The notes below the pieces were generated by a model. It searched no databases. It saw only the letters and a list, made by a program, of their open reading frames with translations, and was not told where the DNA came from. Below are positions 18,916-28,276 of a DNA stretch of 64,000 nucleotides, one piece after another. The stretch's first letter is position 1; the number at the start of each line of letters is the position of its first letter. The stretch is from Palsa-504 sp963808615 (GTDB lineage Bacteria; Actinomycetota; Actinomycetes; Streptosporangiales; Streptosporangiaceae): assembly GCA_963808615.1 (NCBI GenBank), contig CAWEGV010000012.1, positions 62,001 through 126,000 on the forward strand. Direction: 5' to 3'. The position numbers were made by a program, and so were the translations under genes.

Positions 18916-19359
18916 ATGATCCTCACCGCGGGTGCTGCCGAGGCGTCGGCTAGCACATTCACGGGGCTGATGAATCACGTGGGCCAGGGTTTCGAGGCGC
19001 TCGGAGCCGCGATCCTGGTCGTCGGCTTTACCTGGTCCTTCGCGCTCGGAGCGGTGGCCGTGCGGCGGTCTGGCTGGTCGGCCGGGGCCTACCTGGTGCT
19101 GCGCCAGGCGTTCGGCGGGACCCTGCTGCTCGGCCTGGAGGTCCTGGTCGCCGCCGACCTGGTGCACACCGTCGCGGTCGCGCCCACCCTGGACAACGTC
19201 CTCGTACTCGGGCTGATCGTGGTGATCCGGACGTTCTTGAGCTTCTCGCTGGAAACCGAGATCGAGGGCGTCGCGCCGTGGCGGCGGGCCCTGACGGGCG
19301 GCGCGGGGACGATCCGCCGGGCCACAGCTAGCGCGCTGAAGTCCGAGACGCCGCCCTGA
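18916..19359 (+). CDS. DUF1622 family membrane protein
   Basis: 147 residues with three predicted transmembrane helices: EALGAAILVVGFTWSFALGA, AYLVLRQAFGGTLLLGLEVL and VLVLGLIVVIRTFLSFSLE. The RTFLSFSLETEIEG end of the last helix is the DUF1622 signature. A cytoplasmic tail of about 30 residues follows. GGGG precedes the ATG. Function is unknown; it stands alone between the peroxidase cluster and a LURP-one-related gene. Confidence 0.85.
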   Translation: MILTAGAAEASASTFTGLMNHVGQGFEALGAAILVVGFTWSFALGAVAVRRSGWSAGAYLVLRQAFGGTLLLGLEVLVAADLVHTVAVAPTLDNVLVLGLIVVIRTFLSFSLETEIEGVAPWRRALTGGAGTIRRATASALKSETPP

Positions 19360-19552
19360 CACCGGCCCGGCAGACCAGGGAACCCCGCCCGGCATGCATG
19401 ACGCCATCAGATCAGTGCCGGCAAAGCCCGGCACGGGCTAGCGGCAGAGGCGGTCAGCGATCGCCCCATGAACTGCTCGTGCGAAGCGCGCCTGATCCAG
19501 GCAGCCCGGGCGGGCAGCCGGGATACGCCTATTGCGGCTGCAAACGTCAGTG

Positions 19553-20095
19553 TCAGCGCGCCTGGTGCGCCATCTGGTCCAGGACGGCTGTGACAGCCAG
19601 CATCAGCGCGGGGTTCTGCCCGGGGGCGACCTCGACCCCGTAGGTGTCAGCGATCCGGAACCACTTCTTGGACACCTCGGCCACCGTGGACCGGCCGTCT
19701 TCGATGGTGTACTCGTGGTCCAGGAGGTTGCCCTGGACGTCGAGGTCCGGGCCGTCCGCGACCTTGACGGTCCACCGGTCGCGCAGCGGGGTGATCAGCG
19801 CCTTCTTCACTGTGGCGACGGTGCGCCCGCCCGGATCCTCGATCTCCATCGTGTCCCGTATCCGGGCCACGCGCTCCTGGATCTTCAGCAGCTCGGTGCC
19901 GTGGCTGTCTTCGAAGATCAGTGTGTTGCGGACCCGCAGGGCCTTGCCGTCGACCTTGAAGACCCGCTCGCCCTGGTCGTTCTCGATCCAGTAGTCATCA
20001 CCGATGGACACCAGCTTCTGCCGCATGCGGTAGTGCGTCACACCGGTGCCGCCGCGGCGCTCCTCACGGCGGTCCTGCCGTCTGTCCCGGAACAT
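19553..20095 (-). CDS. LURP-one-related (tubby C-terminal-like) protein
   Basis: 180 residues. After a charged start comes the LOR/scramblase-like beta-barrel pattern: HYRMRQKLVSIGDDYWIEND, GERVFKVDGKALRVRNTLIF, TVATVKKALITPLRDRWTVK and YGVEVAPGQNPALMLAVTAV. GAGGAGGAAAT immediately precedes the ATG, so the start is firm. Probably a cytoplasmic or membrane-associated lipid-binding-like protein; its bacterial role is not established. Confidence 0.88.
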   Translation of the reverse strand: MFRDRRQDRREERRGGTGVTHYRMRQKLVSIGDDYWIENDQGERVFKVDGKALRVRNTLIFEDSHGTELLKIQERVARIRDTMEIEDPGGRTVATVKKALITPLRDRWTVKVADGPDLDVQGNLLDHEYTIEDGRSTVAEVSKKWFRIADTYGVEVAPGQNPALMLAVTAVLDQMAHQAR

Positions 20096-20811
20096 ATTTC
20101 CTCCTCAGGCAACTGCCTGCGCCGAAGCGCCCATCCTGCGCCCTGGCCTCTTCCTGACCGCGCGCGATGCCGCCGGAGGCCATCCCACCGCGACACCAGG
20201 GCGGCCGTTCACGGACTCGCCTGCCACCCATGCCGCCAGCCCCTCTCTCCCAGGAAACCGGTTCATTGAAGCCGCGGCATCATCCACCGGGGGTGAACCC
20301 GCCACGGCCGGGACGCGAGCCAGGCGGGCGCAACAACCCCGATCGGCTCGCAGGTAAACCTCCGTGCGGCCGCCGATCAGGAACCCGCCGGATCCGATGT
20401 ATGCGGAGCTTGAGGTGCACCGCACGACCTAGACCGAAGTTACCCGGCCTAGACGCGGCCCGGGAGAGGGAAAATGAGTCGCCGGGGAAGACGGCACGCG
20501 CACCACCCGGGTTCCCCGGCCGGGTGAGCCCGGCCGATCAGCGGTGTGCCGCGGGCGTGGGGCCGGCGCGCGTCGGTCGGCCTCTGCAAAGGCAGAGGCC
20601 GGCGCTAGTGTCGGCCCACGGCGCTGAGCGTCTCGAGCCCGGCACGGACCTCCCCCGCTGTTAGCTCCCTGAGCGGCCTGACACCGATGTGGGGCGTGCC
20701 TCCAGGAGCGGCGCCGTGGCCTCCCCGGTAGATGGCGCGCGTGCGTTCCGGCCGACCCGGCCCCGTCCGGCGCTGCGGGCTAAGGGCAGCGGCGGGGGTT
20801 ATGTTCGGTGG
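20096..20811. other. 716-bp gap with one strong hairpin
   Basis: Shadow frames only. The one structured element is the hairpin at 20578-20601. The region is downstream of the CLC gene (minus) and upstream of the LOR gene (minus), so it may hold the LOR promoter. Confidence 0.4.
20578..20601. terminator. perfect 10-bp stem hairpin, possible terminator
   Basis: CGGCCTCTGC (20578-20587) and its exact complement (20592-20601) are separated by a 4-base loop. It lies about 210 bp beyond the CLC stop, on the 3' side of that gene. No T-run follows on either strand, so termination is uncertain. Confidence 0.4.
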
Positions 20812-22281
20812 TCATGTCTGACCGCCGCCTGGTTTTGCCGTTGCGGTGCCGTGCGAGGGTGCGGCGGGTTGCGGGGCGGTGACTGGCGGGGTGGGCGCGG
20901 CGGGAGCGCGGGTGACGGATAGCGTCTTGGTGGTGAGGTAGGCGACCACGACGGCGACGATGATCAGCGGGCCGGTGGCGATTCCGGCCTTGGAGACCAG
21001 CAGCAAGGTGATGATGGTTGCCGACAGCGGGAGTCCGAGGATGGACACGGCCGTGGCGGCCATCAGCACGGCCACGGCGGGGGTCTCGGAGAACCCGGGC
21101 AGGTGCGCGGCGAGCAGGCCCCCGGCCGCGCCGATGAACAGGGCCGGGAAGGTCGGGCCGCCCCGGAAGTTGCCCAGCGAGATGCTCCAGGCCAGGCCCT
21201 TGAACAGGAGCAGGAACGCCAGGGTGGACAGGGACACGGCGGTGCCCTGTTTGATCAGGGAACTGAAGGCGTCCTGGCCGGAGAACAGCACGGTATCGGC
21301 TGGCTGGTGGGTGATCTGGGCGAACCCGATGGCCAGGCCGGCGACGGCCAGGGCGGCCGCCGGGATCAGCAGCCAGGGCTGCCGGGCGACCACTTGCGCT
21401 GACCGGCGGGCCAGGTCGGTGATCGCGAAGGTGGCCAGGGCGGCGGCGAGGGCGAGCACGATGGCCCAGCCGAACTCGGCGGCGGTCAGCGTGGAGAACG
21501 CGGGCAGCGAGAGGGGACCCAGCGCGTAGGCGGCGGAGCTGAGCCCGGTCCAGTGGCCCATGCCGATGAAGATGACCGAGCCGATCCCGGCGGACATCAG
21601 GCCCGGCAGCAAGATCAGCGGCAGCATCGGCCCGCCGAGCCCGGCGGCCTCGATGAGAATGATCGCGCCGATGACCGGCGAGCCGAAGACGGTGGCGATC
21701 GCGGCGAACGCCGCGCTGGCGGCAAGCACCGCCATGGCCTGGTCGGGGGTGTCTTTCCTGACCCGCCGCACGGCCAGGACCGCCAGGCCGCTGCCCAAGG
21801 CGATGAGCGGGGCTTCTGGTCCCAGCACCAGGCCCAGGCCGAGGGTGGCCAGCGCGGCCAGCAGAATGCCCGGCAGCTCGGCCGGCTGGGCGGCGCCGGC
21901 CTTGATCCCCTCGTAGGGGATGTGGCCGCCGCGGCCGGGCAGCCGGATGATCGCGACGGCCGCCAGCACCCCGGCTACCGCCAGCACCGGCAGCGGCCAC
22001 CACCAGGGGACGGGATGCAGTCCCAGCCCGCTGGGCAGGCGCTGGTACACCTCTTGCTGAATCCAGTGGACCAGTTCCAGGAAGCACCACGAGGCGAACG
22101 AGACCAGCACGCCGAGCAGCGCCGCCAGGACGAGCAGGACCCGGTAGGGCTTGCTGCGGATCGTCGCGCCCGGATCGGCCGGGGAAGCAGCCATCTCACT
22201 CACCGGCGGGACCTGCTCCCCCGGCGCATCCACCCTGCCAGCGCCTGGGCGCTGCGGCGCCTGGCCGCTGGGCTCGCGCAA
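20812..22281 (-). CDS. CLC-family chloride channel/antiporter
   Basis: 489 residues, about 10-12 hydrophobic segments in the CLC arrangement. Signature regions: GRGGHIPYEGIKAG (equivalent of the GSGIP loop), GLVLGPEAPLIALGSGLAVL (equivalent of GREGP, keeping the gating Glu), FGSPVIGAIILIEAAGLGG, and GNFRGGPTFPALFIGAAGG with the selectivity-filter loop before helix N. The C-terminal tail is Pro/Ala-rich. The first methionine codon gives a 29-residue Pro-rich extension; ATG 22194 is an alternative start. Moves Cl- or another anion across the membrane. Confidence 0.9.
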   Translation of the reverse strand: MREPSGQAPQRPGAGRVDAPGEQVPPVSEMAASPADPGATIRSKPYRVLLVLAALLGVLVSFASWCFLELVHWIQQEVYQRLPSGLGLHPVPWWWPLPVLAVAGVLAAVAIIRLPGRGGHIPYEGIKAGAAQPAELPGILLAALATLGLGLVLGPEAPLIALGSGLAVLAVRRVRKDTPDQAMAVLAASAAFAAIATVFGSPVIGAIILIEAAGLGGPMLPLILLPGLMSAGIGSVIFIGMGHWTGLSSAAYALGPLSLPAFSTLTAAEFGWAIVLALAAALATFAITDLARRSAQVVARQPWLLIPAAALAVAGLAIGFAQITHQPADTVLFSGQDAFSSLIKQGTAVSLSTLAFLLLFKGLAWSISLGNFRGGPTFPALFIGAAGGLLAAHLPGFSETPAVAVLMAATAVSILGLPLSATIITLLLVSKAGIATGPLIIVAVVVAYLTTKTLSVTRAPAAPTPPVTAPQPAAPSHGTATAKPGGGQT

Positions 22282-22331
22282 CCTCGGACACGACCGTTTC
22301 TCCGACCGGCCGTGCGGCGCCGGTGGCCATG

Positions 22332-22453
22332 TTAGATTTCCGTCGCGAACTCAACCTTGCCGTCCTTGGCGCCGGCCTGGAACGAGAACGTAGTCGCGTT
22401 CGTGCCCGCGTACTCGACCTCCGGGCGAAGGCACCGTCGGTGTTCGCTGTCAT
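22332..22453 (-). pseudogene. 40-residue small protein gene with one-base frameshift
   Basis: GGAGGAGG lies directly before ATG 22453, which opens MTANTDGAFA. After a C run (about 22420-22424) the sense continues one frame over as PEVEYAGTNATTFSFQAGAK and ends DGKVEFATEI plus TAA. Adding one C restores a coherent small protein of about 40 residues. Function is unknown. Too short to be found by length-limited searches. Confidence 0.55.
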
Positions 22454-22653
22454 GGCCCCTCCTCCGGGCAGGGGCGGCGTGATACCGCTCGCCGGTACGC
22501 ACCATGGCTCGTTCCCGTAACACGGATGCTAGCCCAGCTGCACCCGCACACGCTGGGATCACCCCAACCGGGTGACCTTCCTCCATCACGCAGGCAGTTA
22601 GCCTTGGCGCTCTCATCTAGGCTCCGCGGGGTGCAGATAACCGATCAGCCGGC

Positions 22654-22866
22654 AGCAAGCTCGTCCTGGTGCCGGCCAGCGAGCAGATCCACGACCAGCT
22701 CCGCGCCGCCGGGGTCACCGACGTGATCGGCCCGCAGGACATCTACGCCGACGATGAGCGGGTGGGCGCCACGGTCCAACGCGCCTACGCCGATGGCACC
22801 GCATGGATCCACGCCAACCAGAACAGGGCCGGGACCGGTACCCCCGGCGACACTGAGCCGGCCTGA
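22654..22866 (+). pseudogene. SulP anion transporter, C-terminal STAS fragment
   Basis: The sequence SKLVLVPASEQIHDQLRAAG then VTDVIGPQDIYADDERVGAT matches the end of the STAS domain of SulP-type sulfate permeases. The transmembrane part (usually about 400 residues) is absent, and the upstream DNA is unrelated. A truncated relic. Confidence 0.7.
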
Positions 22867-23006
22867 GGCTGCCGCGGTCCGCGAGCCTGCACGCCCGGTG
22901 ACCAGCTCGAAGGCCCGGGACCGGAGCTTATGTGGCCCGGTTTCATCCCCGCGGAATGATGCGCGGCCGGGCCGGCCGGGATTTCATGGAGGCGGAAGGG
23001 ACAGCC

Positions 23007-23660
23007 ATGTTGGTCCTTAACCTGGTCCTGATCGGCCTGGCGGTAACGCTCGACCCGCTGCCGCTGACGGCATTCCTGGTCGTGCTGCCGTCCCAGCGCG
23101 GCGTGCGCAAAGGCGCGGCCTTCACCTTCGGGTGGCTGGCGTCCTTGGCCATCGTGGTCACGATCGCCGTCCTGGCCACCGGCAACAACCCGCCCAAGCC
23201 GAGCACGGCTCCCTCACTGGCGTCGCTGGCGGTCAAGACCGCGCTCGGCGGGCTCTTGGTCGTGATCGCGATCCGACACATCCGGGCCAGGGAACGGCCC
23301 AAGCCGCCGAAGAACCCGCCGAAATGGCAGGAGCACGTGGACGACATGTCCCCGTGGTTCGCGCTTGGCCTGGCCCCGGCGCTGCAGCCCTGGGCCCTGA
23401 TCGGCGCGGGCGCCGCCACCGTGGTGCAGGCCAAGCTGTCCAGCTGGGAGAGCTTCCTCGCGCTGTTCTTGTACTGTGTGCTGGCCTCGGCCTCCTACCT
23501 GGCCATGGAGATCTACACTGTGTTCCGGCCCGACCGCAGCCAGGCGTTCCTGACCAGCGCCCGGACCTGGATCGGCGCGCACACCGACCAGGCCATCATC
23601 GTGGGAAGCTTGCTCCTGGGTCTCTGGCTCATCGGCAACAGCCTCTACCTGATCACCTGA
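23007..23660 (+). CDS. GAP (Sap/sulfolipid-1-addressing-like) family membrane protein
   Basis: 217 residues with about six transmembrane helices. The first helix is followed by LDPLPLTAFLVVLPSQRGVR and AFTFGWLASLAIVVTIAVLA, a pattern of the GAP/LysE-like fold. A proline-rich cytoplasmic loop PKPPKNPPKWQEHVDDMSP follows. GGAGGCGGAAGGG before ATG 23007 fixes the start. In mycobacteria relatives help transport glycolipids. The cargo here is unknown. Confidence 0.82.
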   Translation: MLVLNLVLIGLAVTLDPLPLTAFLVVLPSQRGVRKGAAFTFGWLASLAIVVTIAVLATGNNPPKPSTAPSLASLAVKTALGGLLVVIAIRHIRARERPKPPKNPPKWQEHVDDMSPWFALGLAPALQPWALIGAGAATVVQAKLSSWESFLALFLYCVLASASYLAMEIYTVFRPDRSQAFLTSARTWIGAHTDQAIIVGSLLLGLWLIGNSLYLIT

Positions 23661-23699
23661 GACCGCGTGCCCGGCAGCTGGCCCAGAGCCGCGGCCGCC

Positions 23700-23978
23700 G
23701 CCAGCGGGCGGGCGACAGGACCCCCCGGCACCAGCGGGCCGTCGGAGAAGCTCTGCGGCCGGTATCCCTCCCCAGGACCAGCGCCGGGCCGACGGATCCG
23801 ATCAGCCGGGCCGGAGTCGCTCGGCGCTGCCCTCGACCAGCACGAATTCGGTGTGCCGGGATCCTGCGACCTGCCTGAGCAGGGTGGACCTGCCCGTGCC
23901 TGGCGGTCCCTCGAGCAGGATGCGGGCACCGGAGGCGAGGGCGGCCCGGACCATCTCCAGCTCACGCCTGCGCCGGCA
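23700..23978 (-). pseudogene. MoxR-type AAA+ ATPase, N-terminal remnant
   Basis: The minus strand reads RRRRELEMVRAALASGARIL, LEGPPGTGRSTLLRQVAGSR (Walker A) and HTEFVLVEGSAERLRPG. The continuation (LIGSVGPALVLGR, then YRPQSFSDGPLV) needs two frame changes and then stops. Walker B and the sensor regions are absent. A decayed 5' fragment. Confidence 0.7.
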
Positions 23979-23996
23979 ACCTGTACCGACACGTCG

Positions 23997-24218
23997 TTAG
24001 TGCTCGTGGATCACGACGCCGCACGTTTTTCCAGGCCAGCAGTCGTCGTAGCCCTCCTTGACCTGGTCCAGGGTATAGGTGCGGGTTATGATCTCGGCCA
24101 GCTTCAGATCGCCGGCCCGGTACAGCCCGAGGATCTTCGGGATGCCGTAGGTCGGTTGCAGTCACCGAACAGGCTGCCCTTCACGCTCTTGCGGAACAGG
24201 GTCAAGATCGAGCCGGCG
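23997..24218 (-). pseudogene. zinc-dependent alcohol dehydrogenase, C-terminal remnant
   Basis: The minus strand reads GSILTLFRKSVKGSLFGDCN, then after a one-base shift TYGIPKILGLYRAGDLKLAE, IITRTYTLDQVKEGYDD and ends GKTCGVVIHEH. This is the C-terminal end of the class III-like alcohol dehydrogenase family (substrate-domain tail). The zinc-binding N-terminal two thirds are missing. Confidence 0.72.
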
Positions 24219-24661
24219 GCCAGAACCGGACATTCTGCGAGCGGCACATGGCGCATCAAGCACGATCGACACCCGCGCCGAGTCGGCGATCTGCATGAAC
24301 GCGGATGGCGAACGCTTACGCTTCGTGACAGCCGCTGGCCGACTTGACGGCTATCGCCGGACGGTCCCGATTGCCGCCATGTTCACGGAACTGTCGCCGA
24401 GCCGGTGAGAGCATTCCGGCTGGATGAACGGGCAACACTCAGTGCCAACAATCGTGGCCAGGGTTCCAACTAACGCGTCCCCGCTCAGTGCAGAGGAGTT
24501 CAGACATCCGCGCAGGCGACTTCGGACATTGACAGCGCCGCACGGCGCCCGCCAGGTCGCAGTGTCGGGAAACAATGTCGGGAAACTACGTCGCGCCTTT
24601 GGCGTGCCTCATCTGACGGGGCTAGATGTACCACGCTGGCGGCCGGGTACCACAGTCACCG
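24219..24661. other. no gene seen
   Basis: No plausible start and domain in either strand; probably more debris of the decayed genes to its left plus the promoter region of the gene at 24662. Confidence 0.4.
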
Positions 24662-25138
24662 ATGGAAGGACTGACGCCCGCCTCCGCGGATGACCTTCCG
24701 CCGCTTGGCGAGCTGCTCGTTGATGACCCGTTCTGGCAGTACCCGGCGTGGGGCCTGACGCGGGAAGGGGTCGGGCACTTGCGTGTCTGGGCCACTGCGA
24801 CTGCTTCTCCGGGTTACCTGGTTGTTGTCACTGAGACTGGCGGCCTCACCTCCGTCACTGAATCTGCCGGGCGGATCTGGGCCGGCCTGGCTCGCAGATA
24901 CGGGGCCTCCCTCGTGCTGCTCGAGCACCACCCCGCGCCTGAGTTCGGCGAGGGCATGGAGACCCTCAACCTGGTCCGCATCGGCGCTGACGGGAGCCCG
25001 CACTGGTCCCGCGTATGGCCGACCCCGGAGGAGAACCCGCGTCACGCCGGGCTGGAACTGTGGATGGCCGCTTACGGCCACCAGATCGTCGGCAGGCCCG
25101 CGAGCTGGTTCGATTGGCGTGACGACAATAACCGCTGA
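24662..25138 (+). CDS. hypothetical protein
   Basis: 158 residues, soluble, rich in Trp and Pro. The sequence starts MEGLTPASADDLPPLGELLV and includes YLVVVTETGGLTSVTESAG, SLVLLEHHPAPEFGEGME and WMAAYGHQIVGRPASWFDW. The alternating strands and helices look like a real fold and codon use matches neighbouring genes, but I recognise no family. An upstream codon at 24626 could extend it by 12 residues. No operon partner. Confidence 0.65.
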   Translation: MEGLTPASADDLPPLGELLVDDPFWQYPAWGLTREGVGHLRVWATATASPGYLVVVTETGGLTSVTESAGRIWAGLARRYGASLVLLEHHPAPEFGEGMETLNLVRIGADGSPHWSRVWPTPEENPRHAGLELWMAAYGHQIVGRPASWFDWRDDNNR

Positions 25139-25379
25139 CTGCTCATGGCGCCCGCGCGACGTGGTTCGCCTCGAGGCCCCGGAGGCGGCGAGCGTGCCTC
25201 GCCCGGGATGGCGGAAGCCCGCTCTCGCGGTCCGCGAGCGTGGCCGCTGGCGAACCGCGGCCCGGCGCCCCGTCGAACCGGCACCGCCGCCGGCGGCGCG
25301 CTCGCCGTGGGCGTCGCCGTCATCGCCACGGTGATGGCCAGCCGGGACGTGACGGCCTGACACGCCCATCCCCAGCCGG

Positions 25380-26006
25380 CTACATCTGGCCGTGGCGAAC
25401 CGGACCGGCTGGTTCGTAGGTGCCGATGACGATGCCGAGATCGGTCACGGTGAGGCCGGCCGGGCGCATCGTTGCCGGGAGGATGCCGTCGTTGAACAAG
25501 CGGCGGCCGGAGCCGAGCACCAGCGGAAACGTCATCAGGCGGAAGCGGTCGACGAGCTCGTGCTGCAACAGCGTCTGGAGCAGTTTGCCGCTTCCCCAGA
25601 TCTGCAGCTCGTCGCCGGGTTCGCCCTTCAGCGCCTGCACCGCCGCGACGACGTCGCCGGTCACGAGGCGAGCGGTGTCAGGGTGCTCGCCGCGCCACGT
25701 GGCATCGGTCTCGCTGAGCGAGTTGGACACGACGTACTTGGGCAGCGAGTTGATCGCCGTGGCAATGGGGTTGGCGGGGTCGGTCTGATCAGGCCAGTAG
25801 CCGCGGAAGATGTCGAAGGTTCTGCGACCGAGCAGGAACGCGCTGGCGTGGCTGTTGAGCTCGGTGACGAACTCGCCGACGGCCGGGTCGGCGAACGGGG
25901 CCTGCCAGCCGCCGTGCATGAAGGACTCGCTGGGATCCTCCTCAGGTCCGCCGGGGGCCTGCATCACGCCGTCGAGGGTCAGGAACGTCTGAACGGTGAG
26001 CTTCAT
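25380..26006 (-). CDS. dihydrofolate reductase family protein (RibD C-terminal-like)
   Basis: 208 residues. MKLTVQTFLTLDGVMQAPGG, FLLGRRTFDIFRGYWPDQTD, KYVVSNSL, LQIWGSGKLLQTLLQHELVD and FPLVLGSGRRLF are the conserved strands and loops of the YyaP/RibD_C group of NADPH-dependent reductase-fold proteins. The ATG at 26006 is chosen because homologs begin at MKL; no clear ribosome binding site. It belongs to another branch than the DHFR-like protein at 4114. Monocistronic. Confidence 0.88.
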   Translation of the reverse strand: MKLTVQTFLTLDGVMQAPGGPEEDPSESFMHGGWQAPFADPAVGEFVTELNSHASAFLLGRRTFDIFRGYWPDQTDPANPIATAINSLPKYVVSNSLSETDATWRGEHPDTARLVTGDVVAAVQALKGEPGDELQIWGSGKLLQTLLQHELVDRFRLMTFPLVLGSGRRLFNDGILPATMRPAGLTVTDLGIVIGTYEPAGPVRHGQM

Positions 26007-26637
26007 GTCAATGCAGACGGACCGGCGCACTGATTCTGAGCGCGTCTCACGCCGAATCGCAAGCTGAGAATGCGGCTTCCTACTGGAGGGCTGGGAGAGC
26101 CGGGGAGGAGGTCGCAGGCGGGGACGCCGAGCCAGGTCCCGGCGAGCCTGGCGTAGTACTCGTCCATGAGGGTCGTGGCGATGAAGTTGTCGTCCTCATC
26201 GAACTGGTAGAGAGGCCGACGCTGAGGTGAACGATCCGATCCATGCAGCTGCGTCGGTAGGTGCTCCGGAGCTCGAGCGCTTCGGCCCGTACCGAAACCG
26301 ACGTCTTCAGGGACTGTTCACCGATTTGCTGTAGCCAGCACGACGAAGCACTGATGATCCGGCCCTGGCGAAACAGTGGAGGTGAGCGGACGTCGTAGCG
26401 CGGGGCCACGGTGCGCAGCGCCGTCCGAATCCCTGAGAACGGGCATTCTCAGGAGCAGGCTCCGGGCGTGACTCCTGAGAACGCATCGGGACAGCCCGTG
26501 GCGGCCTTGGAGGTCTACCTGGCCACCCCGTGCCGAGCAGGCCGGGGCGGGGGAGTGGCGGCAGCTGAGCGGGCCGCTGCTGGCCACCGCCTCCGGCGGG
26601 CGGCTGCGGCCGGCTCGGTTCCGAGGATGCGGGCGTG
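26007..26637. other. no supported gene
   Basis: The minus frame reads RPLYQFDEDDNFIATTLMDE then YYARLAGTWLGVPACDL near 26100-26215, which could be a gene fragment, but I cannot assign a family. The rest shows no coding signal. Confidence 0.35.
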
Positions 26638-26784
26638 ATGTACGACGCTCTGGAAGTTACGTTCGCCCTGCTCGGACTAGTGCTACTTAACAAACTGAGC
26701 CTGTCGTCTGAAGTGCAGCGACGGGCCGCATCAGCGCGATACCTCCATCTGATCGTCGAGCGGTTCAACAAAGCGTTGGCATGA
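26638..26784 (+). CDS. possible 48-residue small protein
   Basis: The frame opens MYDALEVTFALLGLVLLNKL and ends FNKALA. It has one short hydrophobic stretch (VTFALLGLVLL) and an amphipathic basic tail. GAGGA lies 8-12 bases before the GTG-ATG. The region around it is otherwise empty. It may be a membrane peptide or chance. Confidence 0.3.
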   Translation: MYDALEVTFALLGLVLLNKLSLSSEVQRRAASARYLHLIVERFNKALA

Positions 26785-27005
26785 GCGTATGGCAGCGAGC
26801 CCGAATCGAGGTCGCCTGGCGCAGACACGCGAGGCGCAATGGGCTCCCGTACTGGCACCGTCGCGTATTCAACTGTGATGTATTCGCCCCTGGTCGTTGA
26901 CGGTCGGCTTGATTACCGGCGCGCTCTGCGTCAAATGCGTTGCGCGTCGGCTGGGCGGCGGTCCAGGGTAAGCGGGAGTAGGCGTAACTGAGCGAGGCGG
27001 TGTTG

Positions 27006-28175
27006 ATGAGCGGGGTGCTCCGCGCGCAGCTTGATCCTGACCAGTTGGCGCTCCTGCACGAGACGTTCACGCCCTTTGACCGGCTGGGCGAGTGGCCGGT
27101 GTGGGCGTACGTGGATCACCAGCTAGACGCGAAGGGACTCGTGGCTGCCGATGTGCCGGCATCGCTGCCGGTCGCCGGGGGTCAGGGCGGCGGGGTTATG
27201 CGGTACGGGCTCACGTGGCACAGTGACGGCCGCTGGCTGCCGAATCCGGGGACGCGGTTGGCGCTGACGGTAGCCGGGATGTGGCACCTGGGGTCAGCTT
27301 CCGCGCCGCTGCTGGTGGCCTTCAAGGACGCTGTCCGGTTCCTTATCGACCGTCAGCGGAGCATCATCCCGTCGCCTTCGGAGGTGGTCGAGGCCACGGC
27401 GACAAGCGCTGAGCTGGCACGCTGGCTGGCGGGCTCAGGCCCTGGGAACTTCCAGGGCCCGGCAGCAGACATCATCCTGCGGAAGGTCGGGCAGTTGCTG
27501 GAGCACGAGCCGTACCTGTGGCACGGGTTCAGCCGTCCTGGCCTGGGCCGTGACCAGTGGGAGCTGAAGATTCCGGTCTCCATTCGTGACTACCGCGATG
27601 TCACGGGCGTTGAGGAGTACATCGAGGTGGTGGAGCAGCTCGTGGCGCCGCCCGAGCTGCCGTCGCAGCCGCTGTCGGCGGCTCCGCTGGACATCCCGTA
27701 CGCGGTGAGTTTCACGGACGCCGTGTGGGAGAGCCGGACCGGCTTCCCCCTGTTCGCCCGGCCTGACCCGGCCAGCATCGGGCGGCTGACCCAGCCCTGC
27801 GACAGCGAGGGGACGTTCAACTCGCTGATGTCCGCGCTCGCGGACGTGCTCAGCCAGGTCGCGAAGCCCGGGACGGGAAGGGCCCCGCGGGCCGGGGCGC
27901 TTGAGGAGGTGCGGAATTATCTAGACCGGGAGCTGGAGCCTTCCGCGGCGGCGAGGTGCTCGGATGCGATCGGGACGCTGATCAAGCTGCGCACCGTCCG
28001 GCACAGCATCGAGCACGGAGACGCCCGCGCCAAGGCAGTCGCCGCCTACGCCGAACTGGGCCTGACCTTCCCTGTCGCGAACTGGCCTGAGACGTGGGCG
28101 CAGATCTCCGCGATCGCTTGTGGTGCCCTGGACGTGCTGCGAGAAGAAGTCCACGCCGGGATATCAGGCCCCTGA
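27006..28175 (+). CDS. hypothetical protein with HEPN-like C-terminal motif
   Basis: 389 residues, no recognised family. The N-terminal half (to about 230) contains RLGEWPVWAYVDHQL and repeated aromatic positions. The C-terminal part is helical and carries LRTVRHSIEHGDARAK, where R332-H-S-I-E-H337 fits the R(N/H/D)x3-5H motif of HEPN ribonuclease-like domains. The gene stands next to a tyrosine integrase, a common place for phage-defence genes. A defence role is inference only. An alternative TTG start lies one codon upstream. Confidence 0.7.
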   Translation: MSGVLRAQLDPDQLALLHETFTPFDRLGEWPVWAYVDHQLDAKGLVAADVPASLPVAGGQGGGVMRYGLTWHSDGRWLPNPGTRLALTVAGMWHLGSASAPLLVAFKDAVRFLIDRQRSIIPSPSEVVEATATSAELARWLAGSGPGNFQGPAADIILRKVGQLLEHEPYLWHGFSRPGLGRDQWELKIPVSIRDYRDVTGVEEYIEVVEQLVAPPELPSQPLSAAPLDIPYAVSFTDAVWESRTGFPLFARPDPASIGRLTQPCDSEGTFNSLMSALADVLSQVAKPGTGRAPRAGALEEVRNYLDRELEPSAAARCSDAIGTLIKLRTVRHSIEHGDARAKAVAAYAELGLTFPVANWPETWAQISAIACGALDVLREEVHAGISGP

Positions 28176-28276
28176 AGAGGGCCTGTGACGAGGATCGGTA
28201 CAGGATCCTGAGCGGCTTTCAGCGATCCCGGGCGGCAGCTGCTGGGTCCGGCCGGTGGATCGGGTCGGCAGGCCGG

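Noticed and set aside
25145..25360. 71-codon frame with a hydrophobic end (GGALAVGVAVIATVMA)
   Set aside because: The first 45 residues are Arg/Pro/Gly-rich as in shadow frames, and no ribosome binding site is present.
26083..26215. Minus-strand fragment YQFDEDDNFIATTLMDEYYA
   Set aside because: Looks protein-like but I could not place it in a family, and frames are broken on both sides.
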